From Erythrobacteraceae bacterium E2-1 Yellow Sea (GTDB taxonomy: Bacteria > Pseudomonadota > Alphaproteobacteria > Sphingomonadales > Sphingomonadaceae): a DNA stretch of 64,000 nucleotides. The notes beneath the pieces were generated by a model that was not told the origin of the DNA, did no database searches, and was given only the letters and a program-made list of their open reading frames with translations. The stretch lies in the NCBI GenBank assembly GCA_014983025.1, contig JADCLP010000001.1:930001-994000 (forward strand). Reading direction: 5' to 3'. The position numbers and the translations under genes are program-made. This document shows positions 9,521-17,578 of this stretch, piece after piece; the stretch's first letter is position 1; each line of letters begins with the position of its first letter.

Positions 9521-10450
9521 ATGAACTCCACGCCCACCCTGGCCGCTGCCACAGATGGAACATCCAGCCAGCGCATCCTGCTGGTTACGGGCCTGTCTGG
9601 CGCGGGAAAATCCACTGCGCTCAATGTGCTGGAAGATCTGGGTTGGGAAACGATCGACAATTTCCCTGTCCGCCTGCTCAGGGGATTGGTGGCAGAACCT
9701 GAATCGCAAGGTGCACCGCTGGCCGTCGGCTTTGATTCGCGTACGCGTGGATTTGTGCCGCATGATGTGCTGGACCTGATCGATGACCTGTCTTCTCGCG
9801 CGGATATTTCACTGTCGACCATGTTCATAGATTGCGCGTCAGGGGAGCTTGAGCGGCGTTACAATGAAACCCGCCGTCGCCACCCCATGGCGCAGGATCG
9901 CCCGCTGCATGAAGGGATCAGGGCAGAACGCGATTTGCTCAGCCCCCTTCGCAGCCATTCCGATATCGTCATCGACACCAGCGAATTCAGTTCCAACCAG
10001 CTGCAACAGCATATGCGCGAATTATTCGGGCAGAGCGATCAATCAGACATGACCGTCACCGTGTCCAGCTTCGGCTTTTCACGTGGCATGCCGCCGCTGG
10101 CTGACCTGGTGTTCGATATGCGCTTTCTCGACAATCCGCATTGGGTTGCAGAACTGCGCGAACAGACCGGGCTGGACGCCGCCGTGGGCGATCATATCCA
10201 GCGCGATCCCGCCTTTCCCGAAGCTTTCACCCGGATTCGCGACCTGCTGTTGACCTTGCTGCCGCGCTATGCGGCACAGGGCAAAAGTTATGTCCATATC
10301 GCCTTTGGTTGCACTGGCGGACGGCACCGATCCGTGTTTACTGCAGAGCAAATAGCGCAAGGCTTGCGTGATGCAGGATTTTCGCCCACTGTTCGCCATC
10401 GCAATCTTGCTTCGCGGGTGACGGACGAGATCGAGGGAATGGAGCGTTGA
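9521..10450 (+). CDS. rapZ: RapZ family nucleotide-binding protein (formerly YvcJ/YhbJ)
   Basis: A 309-residue P-loop protein: LLVTGLSGAGKSTALNVLEDLGW and the N-terminal kinase-like domain, then the C-terminal domain with HIAFGCTGGRHRSV, the RNA and metabolite-binding half in E. coli RapZ. In enterobacteria RapZ hands the small RNA GlmZ to RNase E to set GlmS levels (literature). Alphaproteobacteria lack recognised GlmY/GlmZ, so the RNA partner here is unknown. The position between hprK and the EIIA gene is conserved and ties it to the nitrogen-type PTS. Confidence 0.92.
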   Translation: MNSTPTLAAATDGTSSQRILLVTGLSGAGKSTALNVLEDLGWETIDNFPVRLLRGLVAEPESQGAPLAVGFDSRTRGFVPHDVLDLIDDLSSRADISLSTMFIDCASGELERRYNETRRRHPMAQDRPLHEGIRAERDLLSPLRSHSDIVIDTSEFSSNQLQQHMRELFGQSDQSDMTVTVSSFGFSRGMPPLADLVFDMRFLDNPHWVAELREQTGLDAAVGDHIQRDPAFPEAFTRIRDLLLTLLPRYAAQGKSYVHIAFGCTGGRHRSVFTAEQIAQGLRDAGFSPTVRHRNLASRVTDEIEGMER

Positions 10451-10511
10451 CGATGCAGCTGAAAAAGGCAAAGCGTCGCGCCAGCAATAGGAACGAATCC
10501 GGGTCTCTTAC

Positions 10512-10937
10512 ATGATCGGCATGATCCTGGTCACTCACGGTCGCTTGGCCGAACACTTTGTAGACGCGATGGAACATGTCGTGGGCCCGCAAGAAGCGGT
10601 CGCGACCATTTGCATCGGTCCCAATGATGATATGGAAAAACGGCGCAAGGAAATTGCCCGCGCCATCAAGCAGGTCGATGACGGCAGCGGTGTCATCATC
10701 CTGACCGATCTTTTCGGCGGCACCCCTTCCAATCTGGCAATCTCTCTACTGGATGCCGGCCATGTCGAAGTGATCGCAGGGATCAACCTGCCCATGCTGA
10801 TCCGGCTGGCAGGCGCCCGCAAAAATATGGATGTGGTCAGCGCGGTAGAGGCAGCCCAACAGGCAGGGCGCAATTACATTACTGTCGCATCCGAATTCCT
10901 GGGCCAGGATGACAAGCCGAAAAGGGCCAAGGCGTGA
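10512..10937 (+). CDS. manX: PTS EIIA component, mannose/sorbose family
   Basis: Accepts phosphate from HPr at a histidine. The 141 residues start MIGMILVTHGRLAEHF, with the phosphoacceptor His9, followed by ILTDLFGGTPSNLA, both hallmarks of the mannose-family IIA fold. No IIB, IIC or IID sugar-transport partner is present nearby, so the protein is probably regulatory rather than part of a permease. The stop overlaps the HPr start (GTGA), indicating coupled synthesis. Symbol manX follows usage in rhizobia. Confidence 0.88.
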   Translation: MIGMILVTHGRLAEHFVDAMEHVVGPQEAVATICIGPNDDMEKRRKEIARAIKQVDDGSGVIILTDLFGGTPSNLAISLLDAGHVEVIAGINLPMLIRLAGARKNMDVVSAVEAAQQAGRNYITVASEFLGQDDKPKRAKA

Positions 10938-11212
10938 ACGAATTTCGGCGGGAATGCACCATTGTCAACAAACGTGGCCTGCATGCGCGGGCCAGCGCCA
11001 AATTCGTGGGTGCCGTCAGCGCACTGCCAGACAACACGCAAGTTCGCGTGGCCAAGGGTGGCCATGAAGCTGCCGGTGGATCGATCCTGGGCCTGATGAT
11101 GCTGGGCGCAGCCAAGGGTGACCAGATCGAAGTGATCGTGGCTGGCGACAATGCCGAAAGCGTGCTGGGCGATCTGTGCGCCATGGTGGATGACGGGTTT
11201 GGTGAAGAGTGA
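10934..11212 (+). CDS. HPr phosphocarrier protein
   Basis: A 92-residue phosphocarrier. KRGLHARAS contains the PEP-dependent phosphorylation site His17, and GGSILGLMML contains the serine (Ser50, equivalent to Ser46 in classic HPr) that HprK modifies. Start is GTG at 10934, overlapping the EIIA stop. Enzyme I, which should load His17, is not in this window; in related bacteria it is the EI-Ntr protein PtsP encoded elsewhere. Together with hprK, rapZ and EIIA it forms a regulatory phosphorelay. Confidence 0.92.
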   Translation: MNEFRRECTIVNKRGLHARASAKFVGAVSALPDNTQVRVAKGGHEAAGGSILGLMMLGAAKGDQIEVIVAGDNAESVLGDLCAMVDDGFGEE

Positions 11213-11227
11213 TCTTTCGCCCGGCTC

Positions 11228-12049
11228 ATGAAGAGCGTTGATGACATGACTCGCCGCCAGATCACCGGTTTTTCCAACCCCACGGTCAAATTCCTGCGTT
11301 CCTTGCGCGAAAAGAAGCACCGCAAGGCGGCTGGAAAATTCCTGGCAGAGGGGTTGCGCCTGCTGACCGATGCGCTGGAATGTGGCCATGTACCGGAAAT
11401 GCTGGTGATGAGCACAACGCGAGATCCGCACCCGCTGCTGGACCAGCTGGAACGGGCCGTGGTGGGTGCCGGTGGTGATGTAATCGAGACATCGGCTGAC
11501 ATTCTTTCCAAGATCACCGGAAAATCCAATCCGCAGGGCGTGGCAGGCGTGTTTGGTGAATTTGATACCTCGCTTGCTTCACTTGACCGGAACAGTGCAC
11601 AGATATGGCTGGTGGCGCAGGAATTGCGCGATCCGGGCAATCTGGGCACCATGCTGCGCACTGGCGATGCCGTGGGGGCGGGCGGGCTAATCCTGATCGA
11701 TGATTGCGCCGATCCATTTTCGGTTGAGGCGGTACGCGCCAGCATGGGCGCGATCTTTACCCAGCATGTGGCACGCGCGACGTGGGATGAATTCCTGCCC
11801 TGGTTGCGCAGCGGCTCTGGCCAATTGGTCGCCGCGTCCCTGCGCGATGCCGTGCCCTATCGCGGTGCGCCCTATACCGCACCCTGTTTCATCATGGTGG
11901 GCAATGAATCACAGGGCCTGCCTGAAGATTACGAGGCTGCCTGCGATCTGCGCGTCACCATGCCCATGCGCGGGCGGGCAGACAGTTTGAACGCCGCCGT
12001 GGCGGGCGCTGTGTTGGCCTATGAAGTTTTGGACAGCCTTGGCAGCTGA
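11228..12049 (+). CDS. TrmH/SpoU family RNA 2'-O-methyltransferase
   Basis: SAM-dependent RNA ribose methyltransferase with a knotted SPOUT fold, acting on rRNA or tRNA. The 273 residues contain the N-terminal substrate-binding domain (NPTVKFLRSLREKKHRK...FLAEGLRLL) and the SpoU motifs LRDPGNLGTMLRTGDAVGA, FIMVGNESQGLP and MRGRADSLNAAVAGAVLAYE. The exact RNA target is not evident. It starts 15 bases after the HPr stop, so it may share that transcript. The alternative start at 11246 cannot be excluded. Confidence 0.9.
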   Translation: MKSVDDMTRRQITGFSNPTVKFLRSLREKKHRKAAGKFLAEGLRLLTDALECGHVPEMLVMSTTRDPHPLLDQLERAVVGAGGDVIETSADILSKITGKSNPQGVAGVFGEFDTSLASLDRNSAQIWLVAQELRDPGNLGTMLRTGDAVGAGGLILIDDCADPFSVEAVRASMGAIFTQHVARATWDEFLPWLRSGSGQLVAASLRDAVPYRGAPYTAPCFIMVGNESQGLPEDYEAACDLRVTMPMRGRADSLNAAVAGAVLAYEVLDSLGS

Positions 12050-12766
12050 TCAATCGCCTGCCACCAGCAGGCCAATTTTCCAGCCATCATTACTCTTGCG
12101 CGCAATCAGGCGGTAATCGACCAGAGATCGCAATTTATCACGCGCGACAAAGCCTTCTCGTCCTGCGCGTGTGCGCACCTTCAGCATCGGATCCTGTGAA
12201 TATTCACCCGCCAGATTCACAAAATCCCAGGCAACATATTCAATCACTGGCGATGCCGGATCAGCAGTTTCATACACCGGCACCTTTTCACCCAGCGCCA
12301 GCATGGCGGTGAAGGCATCGGACACCTTTGTATCCTGCGCAAAAATCCATGGCAGGGTCAGATTGCCATCATCATCCAATGCACAACCCAGCCCGGCCAG
12401 CCGATCAAGATCTTCCCACAATGGATGTTCTTCAGCAGACAGGTTTTGCTGCAGCAGGCCATGTCCTGCACCGCCGCCGAAATCCAGCTGCACATCAGGC
12501 GATGTCAGCGCCAGCAACGCCCCAGTATCGCGCTTGGTTACCGCCATGCGCAGATTGTCCAGAAACGCCTTTGCATCGGCGTTATCTTTGCATTCATTGC
12601 GCGGTGCCCAGGGGCCAGCCTGCAAATCTTCCTTAAAGGCGGTCTCCGCGACATCGACGATTGTCTGCTCAACCGAATCGCGCAGTTTTTCCGATGGCGC
12701 CTTGCCCCGCTCGCATGCCGTCAGAGAGAGGCACAGGGCGAGCGATATGGCAATCGAGCGTTTCAT
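12050..12766 (-). CDS. lipoprotein with SH3-like C-terminal region, unknown function
   Basis: A 238-residue exported lipoprotein: signal MKRSIAISLALCLSLTAC with lipobox LTAC at Cys18. The middle holds two further cysteines (NECKDN and LGCAL) that could form a disulfide. The last 80 residues (VPVYETADPASPVIEYVAWDFV...RTRAGREGFVARDKLRS) look like a bacterial SH3 domain, which usually binds cell wall or protein ligands. Its stop abuts that of the convergent methyltransferase gene. No specific family is recognised; it may share a transcript with rmuC upstream, 14 bases away. Confidence 0.7.
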   Translation of the reverse strand: MKRSIAISLALCLSLTACERGKAPSEKLRDSVEQTIVDVAETAFKEDLQAGPWAPRNECKDNADAKAFLDNLRMAVTKRDTGALLALTSPDVQLDFGGGAGHGLLQQNLSAEEHPLWEDLDRLAGLGCALDDDGNLTLPWIFAQDTKVSDAFTAMLALGEKVPVYETADPASPVIEYVAWDFVNLAGEYSQDPMLKVRTRAGREGFVARDKLRSLVDYRLIARKSNDGWKIGLLVAGD

Positions 12767-12780
12767 CGAATTTTCCGGTT

Positions 12781-14145
12781 TTAAGTATCTTGTGTTTCAA
12801 CAGGCGGGGTAAGTTCGGGCTCACTATCGCCTGAGTCCCGCGATGTATAGCGCGGTGCGCTTTCAACCAGCTGAACCTCTTCAATTTCGCGCTTGCCGAT
12901 TTCGATACCCTTTTCCGCCAGCCTTTTGCCTGATGACAGGACATTGCGTTCAAAGCTGCCAACGAATTTGTTGTAATTATTGACGGCGCTTTCAAGGCCG
13001 CCACCCACGCGCTTGAGGTGCTCGGCAGCGGTGGCGAGACGATCGTAAAGTTCGGCACCCATGCGGCCAATTTCCTGCGCTTCCTTGGCCAGCCCATCCT
13101 GCCGCCAGACCTGCGCCACGGTGCGCGCAATCGCCACCAGATTGGTCGGGGTGGCCAGCAACACCCGTTTATCAAAGGCGAAATTCCACAGCTCCGGGTC
13201 ATGTTCCAGCGCGGCGGCGACGAAATGTTCGCCCGGCACAAACATCACGACATAGTCGGGCGCATCTTCAAACTGGCTCTGGTAACTCTTTGCCCCCAGC
13301 GTCTGCACATGGTTGCGCATGGACCGGACATGATCCGCCAATGCGGCATCGCGCGTGGCATCATCATCCGCCTCGAACGCAGCCTGATAGGCATTGAGCG
13401 AGACCTTGGAATCGATCACCAGCATCTTGCCACCGGGGATGCGCACAATCGCATCAGGCCGTAGCCGGCCATCTTCGGTATCGATGGAATGTTCCATCAG
13501 AAAATCAGTGTGTTCAGCCAGGCCACACTGTTCAAGCAGGTTCTGCAGCGCCTGTTCTCCCCAGCGCCCGCGCGCTTTCGGAGCGTTTGTGAGCGAATTG
13601 CCCAGCCGCTGCGCCTCGCGCCGGACCTGTTCCTGCCCTTCACGCATGGACTGGATCAGCCCAGTCAGCTGGCCAAAGGCATCGACGCGCTGCTTTTCCA
13701 GCGTGCCGACCTGCTCCTCATATTGCTTCAGCCGTTCGCCCACAGGCTGGAGCAGAGCCTTGATCTTCTGTTCGCCCGCGTCTTCCGACTGCTTGAAGCG
13801 TTCTTCGGCACGTTTGAGGAATTCTTCCTGACTGCGCGAAAGTACCTCGCCCCCCACAGCCTTGAACTGGGCGAGCATTTCCTCTTTTGCTTCCCGCATC
13901 TGCGCCAATTGCTTGTCAAAATTGGCAGCATTGGCCTTCAGCGTCGCCAGTTCGATCTGCGCTTCGCCAAGTTCGGCAATCGCGCGCTTGAACTCACTCT
14001 CACGCTCCCCCGCCGTGCGTTCCGCCTCCGCCAGCCGCACGCGCATATCCACCACCGGCCGTGAGCCGAGAAACCAGCCTGCCCCTGCGCCCAGAATCAG
14101 GCCAAGGATAAGCGAGAACACCAAGACAACTTCCGAATCCAACAT
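12781..14145 (-). CDS. rmuC: RmuC family DNA recombination protein
   Basis: A membrane-anchored coiled-coil protein with a nuclease-like fold that limits inversions between short repeats in E. coli. The 454 residues show one N-terminal helix (about 7-27), a long coiled coil (about 33-170), then the conserved RmuC core: RGRWGEQALQNLLEQCGL, ILVIDSK-type MLVIDSKVSLNAY, and PDYVVMFVPGEHF. The start ATG 14145 has GGAGGAA directly upstream; a longer reading from 14280 runs through two hairpins and a small ORF and is rejected. Followed after 14 bases by a lipoprotein gene. Confidence 0.92.
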   Translation of the reverse strand: MLDSEVVLVFSLILGLILGAGAGWFLGSRPVVDMRVRLAEAERTAGERESEFKRAIAELGEAQIELATLKANAANFDKQLAQMREAKEEMLAQFKAVGGEVLSRSQEEFLKRAEERFKQSEDAGEQKIKALLQPVGERLKQYEEQVGTLEKQRVDAFGQLTGLIQSMREGQEQVRREAQRLGNSLTNAPKARGRWGEQALQNLLEQCGLAEHTDFLMEHSIDTEDGRLRPDAIVRIPGGKMLVIDSKVSLNAYQAAFEADDDATRDAALADHVRSMRNHVQTLGAKSYQSQFEDAPDYVVMFVPGEHFVAAALEHDPELWNFAFDKRVLLATPTNLVAIARTVAQVWRQDGLAKEAQEIGRMGAELYDRLATAAEHLKRVGGGLESAVNNYNKFVGSFERNVLSSGKRLAEKGIEIGKREIEEVQLVESAPRYTSRDSGDSEPELTPPVETQDT

Positions 14146-14160
14146 TTCCTCCCACAACAA

Positions 14161-14222
14161 GTACCGACGGGATCGCTCCCGCCGGTACGCTGTGTCGTCA
14201 CCTTCAGTACCTGTACTGAAGG
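14161..14222. repeat. two adjacent hairpin-forming inverted repeats before rmuC
   Basis: Hairpin one: arms 14161-14172 and 14177-14188 (GTACCG...CGGTAC ends, one mismatch, 4-base loop). Hairpin two: CCTTCAGTAC (14201-14210) and GTACTGAAGG (14213-14222), a perfect 10-bp stem with a 2-base spacer, which overlaps the stop of the 48-residue ORF. Neither has a T-run, so they look like processing or attenuation elements or REP-like repeats rather than terminators. Hairpin one ends only eight bases before the rmuC ribosome binding site. Confidence 0.75.
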
Positions 14223-14350
14223 TCGATGAGAGCCTCCTCCTCCGAAGCAAAAGGGCATTCGGAAAACTCTTCAATGTCACCGTTTGCTGAAATCAGCAGC
14301 CAGTGAACCCCATCGTTCATACAACACAGCGAATAGAGACGATCTGCCAT
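14204..14350 (-). CDS. 48-residue small protein ORF upstream of rmuC
   Basis: A short ORF starting MADRLYSLCCMNDGVHWLL and ending LIDLQYRY, with AGGAG eight bases before the ATG at 14350. The composition is protein-like: a hydrophobic strand-like first half with a CC pair, then an acidic helix (SEEEALIDL). The codons use G or C in third position about as often as neighbouring genes. It reads in the same direction as rmuC and ends 58 bases before it, with two hairpins in between. No family recognised. It could be a small regulatory protein or leader ORF of rmuC. Confidence 0.6.
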   Translation of the reverse strand: MADRLYSLCCMNDGVHWLLISANGDIEEFSECPFASEEEALIDLQYRY

Positions 14351-14603
14351 CGTCCGCTCCTGTGTTGCGGGCGTAACGATGATTCACGGTCACAAGCTGG
14401 CATCGTCGGCGTAGCGCGCTTTCCTGATTGCTCAGGGGCAACGATTAGCCTGAAAGGACAAGTTTCCAGCGCAGCGACGGGCTTCACACCGCTTTGCGAA
14501 GTATTCGCGACTCATCCGCCACTAAGATGAGATTGGTAAGTTGTAAGAGAACAAAACTGGAACCACAAGAGTTGAAAATCAACCGTTGTGGATTACGGGG
14601 AAA
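14351..14603. other. intergenic region without a recognised gene
   Basis: About 250 bases between the 48-residue ORF and def. I see no convincing ORF, tRNA or terminator. It must hold the promoter of the 48-residue ORF and rmuC, but no clear -35/-10 pair stands out. Confidence 0.5.
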
Positions 14604-15167
14604 TCAGGCTGCCCGCAACTTTTGCAGCTTCTTCAGCGCCATCTGCCGCTTCAACCGGCTCAAGTGGTCGATGAACAAAATGCCTTCCAGATGGTCCATC
14701 TCATGCTGGATGCAGGTGGCCATCAGCCCTTCCATCGCCTCTTCATGGTGGTTGCCGTCAAGATCCTGATACTTGACTGTGCAGGTCGCCGGACGATCCA
14801 CATCGGCATAGATTTCCGGCACGGACAGGCAGCCTTCCTGATAGGTCGAAACCTCATCAGCCGGATCGACGATCACCGGATTGATGAAGACGCGCGGTTC
14901 CTTCTTCAGTGGATAGTGGTGGTGGTGATGCCCATCATGATTGCACTCTTCCGGCTCCGCATCGGTATCTTCCGGCTGAAGATCGATCACCAGCACGCGC
15001 TTGGGTACGCCCACCTGTATGGCGGCGAGGCCGATGCCGGGTGCATCATACATGGTCTCAAACATATCCTCGACGAGCGTTTTCAGCTCGTCATCGAACG
15101 CGGTGACAGGTTCAGACACGGTTTTGAGCCGGGGGTCCGGCACTTCCAGGATTTCACGAATAGCCAT
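14604..15167 (-). CDS. def: peptide deformylase with a histidine-rich insertion
   Basis: Removes the formyl group from the N-terminus of new proteins. The 187-residue protein has all three catalytic motifs: [10 protein letters not shown] (45-54), EGCLSVPE with metal ligand Cys113, and QHEMDHLEG with ligands His155 and His159 and catalytic Glu156. Unusual is an acidic and histidine-rich insertion at about 66-86 (EPEECNHDG then five histidines) before the conserved RVFINP strand. ATG 15167 gives the usual [14 protein letters not shown] start; a longer reading from 15203 is rejected. recR lies upstream, and fmt, which adds the formyl group, is divergent nearby. Confidence 0.95.
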   Translation of the reverse strand: MAIREILEVPDPRLKTVSEPVTAFDDELKTLVEDMFETMYDAPGIGLAAIQVGVPKRVLVIDLQPEDTDAEPEECNHDGHHHHHYPLKKEPRVFINPVIVDPADEVSTYQEGCLSVPEIYADVDRPATCTVKYQDLDGNHHEEAMEGLMATCIQHEMDHLEGILFIDHLSRLKRQMALKKLQKLRAA

Positions 15168-15209
15168 GAGGGGTGATTTAGTGCGCGTGTCCCCAAACGG
15201 CAAGGCGCA

Positions 15210-15803
15210 TCAAACCGGCCTTCTTGCCCTTAACGCCTGCGCCAAAGTTCCCTCGTCCAGATAATCCAGTTCGCCACCCACGGGCAGGCCATGTGCCAGC
15301 TGGGTGATGCGCAGCGGGAAGGCCTCCAGCCGCTCTGCCAGGTAATGCGCAGTTGTCTGCCCCTCCAGCGTGGCGTTCATCGCCAGCACCACCTCGTCAA
15401 TGCCGCCCTGCTCCACTCGCGCCAGCAAGGACGTAATGTTGAGGTCTTCGGGCCGCACGCCATCCAATGCCGACAACCTGCCGCCCAGCACGTGATAGCG
15501 GCCCTGAAACAGACGCGAGCGATCAAGCGCCCACAAATCGGCCACATCTTCCACCACGCACAGCGATTTCGGATCGCGGCGCGGATCGGCGCAAATGCCG
15601 CAGGGGTTCTTGGTGTCGACATTGCCGCAAGTATCGCATTCCACCAGCGTTTCCCGCACCGCGCCCAGCGCATCCAGCAGTGCAGGCAGCGCCTGTTCGC
15701 GGTTCTTGACCAGCCACAACACTGCCCGCCGCGCGCTGCGCGGGCCAAGGCCGGGTAAACGCGCCAATGCGCTGGCCAGGCTTTCAATCTCTTGCGATGC
15801 CAT
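15210..15803 (-). CDS. recR: recombination mediator protein RecR
   Basis: Works with RecO (and RecF) to load RecA on gapped DNA. The 197-residue protein matches the family length and contains the helix-hairpin-helix [19 protein letters not shown] (11-31), a zinc finger [16 protein letters not shown] (Cys56, 59, 68, 71), a Toprim domain starting [13 protein letters not shown], and the Walker B-like C-terminal region [17 protein letters not shown] longer reading exists, but ATG at 15803 gives the standard N-terminus. It lies 42 bases upstream of def on the same strand. Confidence 0.95.
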   Translation of the reverse strand: MASQEIESLASALARLPGLGPRSARRAVLWLVKNREQALPALLDALGAVRETLVECDTCGNVDTKNPCGICADPRRDPKSLCVVEDVADLWALDRSRLFQGRYHVLGGRLSALDGVRPEDLNITSLLARVEQGGIDEVVLAMNATLEGQTTAHYLAERLEAFPLRITQLAHGLPVGGELDYLDEGTLAQALRARRPV

Positions 15804-15855
15804 GAGCTGACAGATAGGGCGCTGAGTGCAAGCAAGGAAGGGCACCAGCAACGTC

Positions 15856-16761
15856 ATGCGCATCATTTTTATGGGAACGCCCGATTTTGCTGTCCCGGCG
15901 CTGCAGGCTTTGCACAAGGCCGCGCATGAAATTGTCTGCGTCTATACCCAGCCACCCCGCCCGGCGGGCCGTGGCAAGAAACTGCAACCATCCCCTGTCC
16001 ACAAAATGGCCGAACAATTGGGGATAGAGGTGCGTCACCCCAGCTCGCTGAAATCGGCAGAGGCGCAGGCGGAATTCGCCGCGCTCAATGCCGATGTCGC
16101 GGTTGTTGCCGCCTATGGCCTGATTCTGCCGCAAGCGATTCTGGATGCGCCCACACATGGCTGCCTCAACATCCATGCCTCCATCCTGCCGCGCTGGCGC
16201 GGGGCGGCACCGATCCACCGTGCTGTGATGGCAGGCGATCCGGGCACCGGCGTTACCATCATGCAGATGGAAGCGGGGCTGGATACAGGGCCGATGCTGG
16301 CCACCGTGCGCACACCGATTGAGCACAAGACCACAGGTGAACTGACCGAAGAACTGGCCGATCTGGGCGCACAATTGATGGTTGGCACCTTGCGCGACCT
16401 AGCGATCCATATCCCGGTGCCACAGGATGATGCCGACGCGACCTATGCGCCAAAAATCGACAAGGCAGAGGCACGGATCGACTGGAACGCACCCGATGAA
16501 GATATAGAACGGATGGTGCGTGGGCTCGCCCCTTTCCCCGGCGCATGGTTTGTGCTGGGTGAGGATCGGATAAAGCTGTTGCTGGCCGAACTGGCAGAAG
16601 GTTCGGGCGCACCGGGTGAAGTGCTGGACGATGATTTCACCATTGCGTGCGGATCAGGCGCGATCCGTCCGCTGCGGGTGCAACGCGCAGGCAAACCGGC
16701 AATGGAACGCGATGTATTCCTGCGCGGGCGGGCCGTGCATAAAGGCACGATCCTGCCGTGA
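15856..16761 (+). CDS. fmt: methionyl-tRNA formyltransferase
   Basis: Adds a formyl group from 10-formyl-tetrahydrofolate to initiator Met-tRNA. The 301 residues begin [19 protein letters not shown]; the formyltransferase motif [20 protein letters not shown] carries the catalytic Asn/His, with Asp in GLDTGPML; the C-terminal OB-like domain ends [13 protein letters not shown]. The start at 15856 avoids a ten-residue extension. It is divergent from recR-def and overlaps truA by four bases. Confidence 0.96.
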   Translation: MRIIFMGTPDFAVPALQALHKAAHEIVCVYTQPPRPAGRGKKLQPSPVHKMAEQLGIEVRHPSSLKSAEAQAEFAALNADVAVVAAYGLILPQAILDAPTHGCLNIHASILPRWRGAAPIHRAVMAGDPGTGVTIMQMEAGLDTGPMLATVRTPIEHKTTGELTEELADLGAQLMVGTLRDLAIHIPVPQDDADATYAPKIDKAEARIDWNAPDEDIERMVRGLAPFPGAWFVLGEDRIKLLLAELAEGSGAPGEVLDDDFTIACGSGAIRPLRVQRAGKPAMERDVFLRGRAVHKGTILP

Positions 16762-17507
16762 CGCGTTTCGCGATCACCCTGGAATTTGACGGCACGCCAT
16801 TCATGGGGTTGCAGCGCCAGCCGCATGGCCCATCTGTCCAACAATGCGTGGAGGAAGCCGCCAAGGCCGTAACGGGTGAAGAAGTGACACTTCACAGTGC
16901 AGGTCGCACCGATACCGGTGTCCACGCGCTGGCCATGCGCAGCCATTTTGACATTGGAAAAGACATCACGCCGTTCCGCCTGATGGAGGCGCTGAACGCC
17001 CATCTGCGCCCCAACCCCATTGCGGTGATCGCATGTGAGGAGGTGGATGATGATTGGCATGCCCGCTTCACCTGCCTTGGCCGCCGCTATCTCTATCGCA
17101 TTGCCAATCGCCGTGCGCCGTTGACGCTGAACCTCAACCGTGCGTGGCAGGTAGCACAGGATCTGGATGCAGCTGCCATGCACCGCGCGGCACAGGCGCT
17201 GGTGGGCAATCACGATTTTACCACCTTCCGTTCGGTCCAGTGCCAGGCGGCCAGCCCGGTCAAGACGCTCGACCTCCTCAATGTCGAACGGATCGGGGAT
17301 GAAGTGCATATCCACGCCGCAGCGCGCAGTTTCCTGCATCATCAGGTGCGATCCATGGTGGGCTGTCTGGCGCTGGTCGGCATGGGTCGCTGGCGGGAGG
17401 AGCAGGTGGCAGAGGCGCTGGCGGCGCGTGACCGGCAGGCATTGGGCCTCAACGCTCCGCCCTACGGCCTCTATTTTGTCGAAGCGACATATCCAGAAGA
17501 TATGTGA
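16758..17507 (+). CDS. truA: tRNA pseudouridine synthase A
   Basis: Makes pseudouridine at positions 38-40 of the tRNA anticodon arm. The 249 residues carry the catalytic aspartate in [12 protein letters not shown], the YLYRI motif and [11 protein letters not shown]. The start is GTG at 16758 overlapping the fmt stop (GTGA), so fmt and truA are translationally coupled. Its stop lies inside a perfect 15-base palindrome (see the site at 17504). Confidence 0.95.
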   Translation: MTRFAITLEFDGTPFMGLQRQPHGPSVQQCVEEAAKAVTGEEVTLHSAGRTDTGVHALAMRSHFDIGKDITPFRLMEALNAHLRPNPIAVIACEEVDDDWHARFTCLGRRYLYRIANRRAPLTLNLNRAWQVAQDLDAAAMHRAAQALVGNHDFTTFRSVQCQAASPVKTLDLLNVERIGDEVHIHAAARSFLHHQVRSMVGCLALVGMGRWREEQVAEALAARDRQALGLNAPPYGLYFVEATYPEDM

Positions 17508-17518
17508 CGTAACGTCAC
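17504..17518. promoter_or_regulatory. 15-base palindrome, candidate operator
   Basis: GTGACGT-A-ACGTCAC: perfect 7-base arms around one central A, overlapping the truA stop and lying 60 bases before the start of the MDR oxidoreductase gene. The core TGACGT/ACGTCA resembles operators of GntR or TetR-type regulators. No regulator gene is adjacent. Confidence 0.45.
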
Positions 17519-17578
17519 TCTGGCCAAGTGTGATTGGCAGGCGTAGCGATAGCCAAACGCAATTGAGGAGACGGAGCC

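Noticed and set aside
14204..14222. Intrinsic terminator between the 48-residue ORF and rmuC
   Set aside because: The stem is strong but no T-run follows on either strand, so it is listed as a repeat.
12781..14280. Longer rmuC start giving 499 residues
   Set aside because: The extra 45 residues run through two hairpins and the end of a separate ORF and have no membrane-anchor logic; ATG 14145 has an excellent ribosome binding site.
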